Shown: positions 6,879 through 11,313 of the stretch, in pieces | Position numbering within the stretch: position 1 is the stretch's first letter | Layout: the number at the start of each line of letters is the position of its first letter | Assembly: GCA_002710905.1 (NCBI GenBank) | Contig: PAJB01000021.1 | Span: forward strand, 22,227-33,539 | Length of the DNA stretch: 11,313 nucleotides | Direction: 5' to 3' | From: Chloroflexota bacterium | GTDB taxonomy: Bacteria; Chloroflexota; Dehalococcoidia; UBA2979 | Program-made: the position numbers and the translations under genes | Notes under the pieces: generated by a model | Told to the model about the DNA's origin: nothing | What the model saw: only the letters and a program-made list of their open reading frames with translations | Database searches by the model: none

Positions 6879-7076
6879 ATGAAAAATATTCCATTGTATG
6901 TTTTAGTATCAAGAATTTTTGCTGTTGTTTGTATGTCATTTGCTATTGCATTAGGTATTATTCTGTTGCTTGCCGGATACATACTACAATCATTGGTTGC
7001 TTTTGCTTTCTTCTTTCCTGCAATAATGATAATGGCATTCTTAGAAAAAAAAGCTGACGTTAATTGGCGAGAATGA
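6879..7076 (+). CDS. Small two-helix membrane protein, unknown function
   Basis: This 65-residue protein is nearly all hydrophobic. Two likely membrane helices lie at about 8-32 and 35-54, joined by a very short turn near GYILQS. A charged tail (EKKADVNWRE) would put both ends on the same side. I do not recognise a family. Evidence that it is real is a ribosome site TAAGG (6867-6871) seven bases before the ATG, an amphipathic-to-hydrophobic composition unlike random AT-rich translation, and an end that fits exactly against the convergent cyclophilin gene with one base between them. It starts 18 bases after tRNA-Pro and has no obvious promoter of its own, so it probably depends on the tRNA promoter. 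A chance ORF is possible but less likely. Confidence 0.65.
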   Translation: MKNIPLYVLVSRIFAVVCMSFAIALGIILLLAGYILQSLVAFAFFFPAIMIMAFLEKKADVNWRE

Positions 7077-7077
7077 A

Positions 7078-7866
7078 CTATTCCTCTGATATAGTAATGC
7101 TAATGATTCGTTCAGCTGGTGCGCTCCTCGGCACAATATCTGGATTTCGCAAGCGAATTTGATTTAAAACTTCTGAGCCTTGAACAACTTTTCCAAATGC
7201 TGAAAAACCTTGTTGTTTTAAAAAATTCACGTCACTCAATGCAATAAAGAATTGTGAGCCACTTACTGTAGATGATTGAGCCATAGCTATAATCCCAGCC
7301 TCTAAAGGAATATCATTTAACTCTCTTGTTAAGGAATAACCTGGGCCCCCTGTTCCTGTTCCAGTGGGATCTCCTCCCTGAACTACAAAATCAGCAAGTA
7401 CTCTGTGAAAAGTAAGTCCATCATAAAAATTATTTCTTGCTAAAAAGATAAAATTATTAACATATCCAGGTGATTCACTAGCAAATAGATCTATAACTAT
7501 ATTGCCTTTAACAGTCTCAATAGTAGCTTGATATTTTTTATTTACATCAATGGCCATCTCCGGTTCAGCATTATAGCGTCTTATAATTTTTTTAGAAGCA
7601 TCTTCTTTTTTATCTGTAACTGCTGCATCTTTATCTACAGTTTTTTCAACAGATTCGTCTGGAGGTAAAGCAGGCTTAGGGTCAGGAACCAAAGAAAAAA
7701 TAATTGAAGCACCTAGGCTTAGAACTAAAAACAATATACCGCCGAGATAAAACCATTTCTGATTGTTCTGCATCCATCCCATGAAGCCAGTAAATTCAGT
7801 AGCTTGAGATTTAGGTTGTGAGGGATAAGTTTGTTTTTTCCTTTTTCTGTGCTTACTTTTAGGCAA
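7078..7866 (-). CDS. Membrane-anchored cyclophilin-type peptidyl-prolyl isomerase
   Basis: The protein catalyses cis-trans isomerisation of X-Pro bonds, probably helping exported proteins to fold. Of 262 residues, the first 12 are strongly basic (KSKHRKRKK), then one hydrophobic helix spans about 37-60. A Pro/Asp/Glu/Lys-rich linker (61-105) follows, and the cyclophilin domain runs from about 110 to 260. Key motifs are FHRVLADFVVQGGDPTGTG (153-171; R155 and Q163 correspond to active-site Arg and Gln), GGPGY (173-177) and SGSQFFIAL (202-210). By the positive-inside rule the catalytic domain lies outside the cytoplasmic membrane. There is no lipobox. The start is TTG at 7866, with AAGGAG six bases upstream. 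It follows rel by 56 bases on the same strand and may be cotranscribed. Its stop is one base from the stop of the convergent small membrane gene. Confidence 0.93.
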   Translation of the reverse strand: MPKSKHRKRKKQTYPSQPKSQATEFTGFMGWMQNNQKWFYLGGILFLVLSLGASIIFSLVPDPKPALPPDESVEKTVDKDAAVTDKKEDASKKIIRRYNAEPEMAIDVNKKYQATIETVKGNIVIDLFASESPGYVNNFIFLARNNFYDGLTFHRVLADFVVQGGDPTGTGTGGPGYSLTRELNDIPLEAGIIAMAQSSTVSGSQFFIALSDVNFLKQQGFSAFGKVVQGSEVLNQIRLRNPDIVPRSAPAERIISITISEE

Positions 7867-7872
7867 TTTTAA

Positions 7873-7878
7873 CTCCTT
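7873..7878 (-). promoter_or_regulatory. Ribosome binding site deciding a TTG start for the cyclophilin
   Basis: AAGGAG on the minus strand is six bases before the TTG at 7866. It fixes the basic N-terminus that precedes the membrane helix. Confidence 0.75.
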
Positions 7879-7922
7879 ATATGTTTTACTTTTAAATTAT
7901 TGATTGAATAACAAATACATTA

Positions 7923-9857
7923 TTACGTACGGCTAACTCTTTCAAGGGTTATAACATCATTAATCACATCTAAATCATAAAATAAATTTGCAAATTCTTT
8001 ACCGCTATTTGTTTCAAGGGTCATAAATATGCTTACTTTATCATCATTATGCTCTTTAGTGCTAACTTCAATCATATTGACTCCTGATGAGGAAATAACT
8101 GTAGTGATATCTCTAAGGAGTCCAACCCTATCAACTGCAGTCAATTTTACTCTGATTGCATTATTAAGAGAAAGAAATTCATTAGCATTTTCAAAAATCT
8201 TTTGAACAATTTTTTTATTAGAAACGTCACCATATCCTATCGCAGCATATAAGTCATTCAAATTATTAAAACCCATTAAATTTGTAAAGCCTTTGGGTCT
8301 TTTCTTAATTTTTAATCTTGATAATTCTTGAAATAAAAATTCTTTACCTTTGTTTACATTGTGTTCTTTGTCAAGTTTTCTAAACCATTGCTTCACTTTT
8401 TGCTTAGAGCTATTTGCACCAAGGTATCCTGCTGATTCGTTTAACCATTCTCTCGGAGGTCCAGATTTTTTATTGGAGCGTAATATTTCAACTATATCAC
8501 CATTTTGTAATGGATATCTCAAAGAAACTAAACTACCATTAACTTTAGCCTCTTTGCAATAAAAACCAAGATCAGTATGTACGGAAAACGCAAAGTCAAC
8601 TGGCGTTGAGCCAGATGGTAACATTTTTAGATCACTATTTGGAGTATAAACAAACACTTGATCTTGAAACAGATCATGCTTAAGGGACTCTATAAATTCA
8701 TCTGTATCTGTAGACTCAATTTGCCTCTCAAGAATACTTCTGAGCCAAACTAATCTTTTCTCAAATCTTGGATCAATGTTGTCAATATTCTGATCTTTAT
8801 ACTTCCAATGTGCAGCGACTCCAATTTCTGCTCTTTCATGCATGTCTGTAGTTCTAATTTGTACCTCAAGGGGCTTATTGTCCGGCCCAATGACTGTAGT
8901 GTGAATTGATTGATACAAGGAATCTTTGCTATTTGCAATATAATCGTCAAAAGCACCAGGGATAGGTCTCCATGCTTGATGAATAACACCTAAAGATAGA
9001 TAGCAATCTTGAATAGAATTTACAATAATGCGCAAAGCAAATAAATCATATATCTCACTAATTTTTTTTCCTTCATTTGCATATCGTTGCATCTTTTTGT
9101 AAATAGAATAAATATGCTTTACACGTCCTTGTACTTCAACTTCGATTTTGTTGGATTTTAATTCTTTTGCAATAGTAGCTACAATTTTGTCAATATAACT
9201 CAGATGATCAGGATGAGAAGAAGTAATCATTGATGCTATTTGATTATAAATATTTGGCTCAAGATAACTAAAAGCTAAGTCTTCTAATTGCCATTTATAC
9301 TGCCACATACCCAGCCTATCAGCCAGAGGAGCGAACACCTCCATGGTTTCTTTTGAAATTTCTGCTTGTCTTTTCTTTGATAGAAATTGTAAGGTTTGCA
9401 TATTATGTAATCTATCAGCGATTTTAATGATTACTACTCTGACATCTTCTGCCATTGCTAAAAACATTTTCTTCATCGTTTCAGACTCTGGTGTTATATC
9501 ATTCATATTTGTTAATTCTATGGCGCTAATTTTTGTCACAGCTTCAACTAGGCTAGTGACCTCAGGACCAAACAAGGCATCAATCTCATTAGGCTCAATG
9601 CCGCAATCTTCTAAAGTGTCATGTAAAAGTGATGCTTGGATAGCCTGTATGTCCATTTTTAAATCAGTAAGCAAGAAGGCAACAGCTAGTGGATGAGTAA
9701 TATAATCTACTCCAGATAATCGTTTTTGCTCTTTGTGAGCATTTGTAGAAAATTTTATTGTTTCTTTTAACTGTAAAATTTCAGCATCATCAAGATAAGT
9801 GCTTGCATTGCTTATAAGGTCACTCGACTTAATAATCATTTCTTCTTTTGCCGGCAT
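7923..9857 (-). CDS. rel: Rel-family (p)ppGpp synthetase/hydrolase without zinc-finger domain
   Basis: Rel makes and degrades the stringent-response alarmone (p)ppGpp. I start it at the ATG at 9857 (MPAKEE), with AGGA eight bases upstream, giving 644 residues. The N-terminal HD hydrolase keeps H41, H79-D80, catalytic E83-D84 and D148 (ADRLHNM), so hydrolysis should work. The synthetase domain (about 225-355) has GRVKHIYSIYKKM (244-256), YDLFALRI with D271, YQSIHT (315-320) and LEVQIRT with E331. The TGS domain is at about 400-460 and a helical region follows to about 560. The C-terminal ACT domain is at about 568-644. Two oddities stand out. The zinc-finger (CC) domain between helical and ACT regions is missing, and the synthetase loop has AFDD (302-305) and Ser313 where R-x-K-D or E-x-D-D and an Asn are usual. 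The longer reading from TTG 9926 adds 23 hydrophobic residues without a ribosome site and is probably wrong. Confidence 0.93.
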   Translation of the reverse strand: MPAKEEMIIKSSDLISNASTYLDDAEILQLKETIKFSTNAHKEQKRLSGVDYITHPLAVAFLLTDLKMDIQAIQASLLHDTLEDCGIEPNEIDALFGPEVTSLVEAVTKISAIELTNMNDITPESETMKKMFLAMAEDVRVVIIKIADRLHNMQTLQFLSKKRQAEISKETMEVFAPLADRLGMWQYKWQLEDLAFSYLEPNIYNQIASMITSSHPDHLSYIDKIVATIAKELKSNKIEVEVQGRVKHIYSIYKKMQRYANEGKKISEIYDLFALRIIVNSIQDCYLSLGVIHQAWRPIPGAFDDYIANSKDSLYQSIHTTVIGPDNKPLEVQIRTTDMHERAEIGVAAHWKYKDQNIDNIDPRFEKRLVWLRSILERQIESTDTDEFIESLKHDLFQDQVFVYTPNSDLKMLPSGSTPVDFAFSVHTDLGFYCKEAKVNGSLVSLRYPLQNGDIVEILRSNKKSGPPREWLNESAGYLGANSSKQKVKQWFRKLDKEHNVNKGKEFLFQELSRLKIKKRPKGFTNLMGFNNLNDLYAAIGYGDVSNKKIVQKIFENANEFLSLNNAIRVKLTAVDRVGLLRDITTVISSSGVNMIEVSTKEHNDDKVSIFMTLETNSGKEFANLFYDLDVINDVITLERVSRT

Positions 9858-9865
9858 ATGATGTA

Positions 9866-9869
9866 TCCT
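9866..9869 (-). promoter_or_regulatory. Ribosome binding site supporting the rel start
   Basis: AGGA on the minus strand is eight bases before the ATG at 9857. No comparable site precedes the alternative TTG at 9926. Confidence 0.5.
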
Positions 9870-9934
9870 ATTTATAAAGAATAATATTAATAACAGTAAC
9901 TTATTAATTATAATGAGAAAATACAATAGTTAGA

Positions 9935-9940
9935 TATAAT
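9935..9940 (+). promoter_or_regulatory. hisS -10 box in the rel/hisS divergent spacer
   Basis: TATAAT at 9935-9940 ends six bases before the hisS ATG at 9947, so transcription would begin at or next to the start codon. No good -35 lies 17 bases upstream, and a second TATAAT occurs at 9909-9914 in this very AT-rich 89-base spacer. For rel on the minus strand, TATAAT at 9912-9907 would give a leader of about 43 bases. Confidence 0.4.
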
Positions 9941-9946
9941 ATAAAT

Positions 9947-11203
9947 ATGAGTAAAATGCAAACACCGCGTGGAATGAAAGATGTTACCCCTGATGAATCA
10001 AATCAGTGGAGGCAACTTAGAGATATTGTAGAAAATGCAATGGATACGATGAACTACAAATTTATCACAACTCCAATTGTAGAAAACGTGGAAGTTTTTA
10101 CACGAACTGTTGGTGAAGAGTCAGACATTTTATCTAAAGAAATGTATATTTTTGAAGATAGAGGGAAAAGTACTTTAGCACTACGGCCTGAAGGAACTGC
10201 AAGCGTATGCAGGGCTTATATTGAACATAATATGGCTAATTTAACTCAACCAGTAAAATTAGCATACTTTGGGCCCATGTTTCGTTATGATAGGCCTCAA
10301 GCAGGCAGATATAGGCAATTATGGCAGTTTGGTGCAGAGTCAATTGGTATAAATAATCCAGAATCAGATGCAGAGTTAATTTATCTGCAAAATTACATTT
10401 TTAATAAGCTTGAAGTACAAAATAAAAAATTAATAATTAATTCACTTGGAGGGCTTGAAACAAGAAAAATATTTGAAAAAGAATTTAAAAACTTTGTCAA
10501 AGATAAATTTCACGATCTCTCAGATGACTCAAAGCGACGATATGAAATCAATCCTTTACGAATTTTTGATTCAAAAGAAGCAATCGACCAAGAAATTATT
10601 GAAAATGCTCCTACAATTTTGAGTTTTTTAAATAAAGAAGAGGAATCTCATTTTCAGCAAGTTATTAAGTTATTAGAAACAATGAAAATTAAATATACAA
10701 TTGACCCAAAGATTGTGAGGGGACTTGATTATTATACTGACACAGTATGGGAATTTGAACCTGAAGAAGAATCAAGCCAATCCACAATTGGTGCGGGAGG
10801 CAGATATAACAACCTTATTAAGAAATTAAGTGGAAAAGATGTACCTGGAGCTGGCTTTGCAACTGGAATAGAAAGAACAATTTTAGCAAGTGAAAAAAAC
10901 TACGCTGCAACAAGATTGGACATTTTTCTTGCGCCTTTATCACAAGAAGCGTCAGAATATTTCTTTAATCACCTTAACTTATTTTCAGATTCATCACTAT
11001 CTTTTACTCAAGGAGACTACAGGAATTCAATTAGAAGTCAATTGAGATCTGCAAACAATATGAATGCACAGCACGTTCTTATTCTTGGAAAAAAAGAATT
11101 AGAAGATCAATCTGTTACGATTAAATTCCTAGCATCGGAAAAAGAAGACATCTCGGTTAATCTAAATAACCTATTCACAAAATTAAATGATTTAAAAAAA
11201 TAA
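9947..11203 (+). CDS. hisS: Histidine--tRNA ligase
   Basis: HisRS charges tRNA-His with histidine in the cytosol. The 418-residue length is normal for this class IIa enzyme. Visible motifs are TPRGMKDVTPDES (6-18), ALRPEGTASVCRAYIEH (78-94), and motif 2 with FRYDRPQAGRYRQLWQFGAE (112-131). The histidine-binding segment VRGLDYYTDTVWEF is at 257-270, GGRYNNLIKKLSG at 284-296, and motif 3 GAGFATGIERT with Arg310. The C-terminal anticodon-binding domain, from about 325 to 418, is the most divergent part but complete. ATG 9947 is chosen because it gives the usual short N-terminus; ATG at 9956 would also keep motif 1. No Shine-Dalgarno precedes 9947, and the nearby -10 suggests a leaderless message. 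prfA starts 15 bases after its stop, so they probably form a translation operon. Confidence 0.96.
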   Translation: MSKMQTPRGMKDVTPDESNQWRQLRDIVENAMDTMNYKFITTPIVENVEVFTRTVGEESDILSKEMYIFEDRGKSTLALRPEGTASVCRAYIEHNMANLTQPVKLAYFGPMFRYDRPQAGRYRQLWQFGAESIGINNPESDAELIYLQNYIFNKLEVQNKKLIINSLGGLETRKIFEKEFKNFVKDKFHDLSDDSKRRYEINPLRIFDSKEAIDQEIIENAPTILSFLNKEEESHFQQVIKLLETMKIKYTIDPKIVRGLDYYTDTVWEFEPEEESSQSTIGAGGRYNNLIKKLSGKDVPGAGFATGIERTILASEKNYAATRLDIFLAPLSQEASEYFFNHLNLFSDSSLSFTQGDYRNSIRSQLRSANNMNAQHVLILGKKELEDQSVTIKFLASEKEDISVNLNNLFTKLNDLKK

Positions 11204-11218
11204 TATTTAGGATACTGA

Positions 11219-11313
11219 ATGTTTGAAATCTTAGAACAAATTAGAGAAAAATTTGAATACCTTAATGAGCAATTAGCTGATCCAGAAATCATAAAAGATA
11301 GTGGAAAAATTAA
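11219..11313 (+). CDS. prfA: Peptide chain release factor 1, N-terminal fragment cut by window end
   Basis: Thirty-one codons are visible, beginning MFEILEQIREKFEYLNEQL and continuing ADPEIIKDSGKI. This matches the start of RF1, whose first helix normally reads like LExxxxRYEEL followed by a DPEV motif. RF1 ends translation at UAA and UAG. The start is ATG 11219 with AGGA (11209-11212) six bases upstream. The catalytic GGQ and codon-recognition PxT motifs lie beyond the window, so the choice of RF1 over RF2 rests on the N-terminal pattern and length before the DP motif. It follows hisS by 15 bases on the same strand. Confidence 0.8.
   Translation, partial: MFEILEQIREKFEYLNEQLADPEIIKDSGKI

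Noticed and set aside
6800..7057. An 85-residue open frame beginning inside tRNA-Pro.
   Set aside because: It overlaps the tRNA and runs in another frame over the small membrane gene, which has a ribosome site and helical pattern.
9858..9926. A 23-residue hydrophobic N-terminal extension of Rel from a TTG at 9926, which could look like a membrane anchor.
   Set aside because: It has no ribosome site, reads through very AT-rich promoter-like DNA, and the ATG at 9857 has AGGA upstream and gives the expected Rel N-terminus.
1..11313. Mobile elements, defence genes or a new multi-gene system.
   Set aside because: All genes are chromosomal housekeeping types or small conserved-looking proteins with similar base composition; there are no terminal repeats, integrase or transposase motifs, spacer arrays or target duplications.

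Overview
The window is AT-rich bacterial chromosome (roughly one third G+C by eye) carrying housekeeping genes packed on both strands. Gaps between genes are short; the longest gene-free stretch is 124 bases. There are no transposases, phage genes, CRISPR repeats or toxin-antitoxin pairs. The short histidine/cysteine zinc-ribbon protein, the carB-pyrK and class 1B pyrD set, and the rel/hisS neighbourhood would fit a Chloroflexota (Dehalococcoidia or SAR202-like) genome of the streamlined marine type. This placement is an inference from gene content and recall of gene order, about 50% confidence, not a search result.

Layout. Positions 1-3698 (+) hold a 5'-truncated carB overlapping pyrK by one base. 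Positions 3695-5337 (-) hold an Mrp-family ATPase followed by a NYN-domain protein with a lysine-rich tail. Positions 5338-5461 are a divergent spacer. At 5465-5713 (+) is a small zinc-ribbon gene, then a promoter region and pyrD (5788-6714, +). A tRNA-Pro(TGG) with encoded CCA (6784-6860, +) is followed 18 bases later by a 65-residue two-helix membrane protein (6879-7076). Positions 7078-9857 (-) hold a Rel-family (p)ppGpp enzyme followed by a membrane-anchored cyclophilin. A divergent 89-base spacer separates rel from hisS (9947-11203, +), which is followed by the first 31 codons of prfA, cut by the window end.

How the genes work together. carB, pyrK and pyrD belong to de novo UMP synthesis: carbamoyl phosphate formation and the NAD-linked dihydroorotate dehydrogenase (PyrD catalytic subunit plus PyrK electron-transfer subunit). 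rel, hisS, prfA and tRNA-Pro belong to translation and its stringent control.

No clearly new multi-gene system is visible. The observations most worth checking are within individual proteins. Rel keeps hydrolase, synthetase, TGS and ACT regions but lacks the zinc-finger (CC) domain and has unusual residues in a synthetase loop. The Mrp ATPase lacks both the CxxC Fe-S motif and the N-terminal DUF59 domain. hisS has a -10 box placed as expected for a leaderless mRNA. Two convergent gene pairs meet with no room for a terminator.
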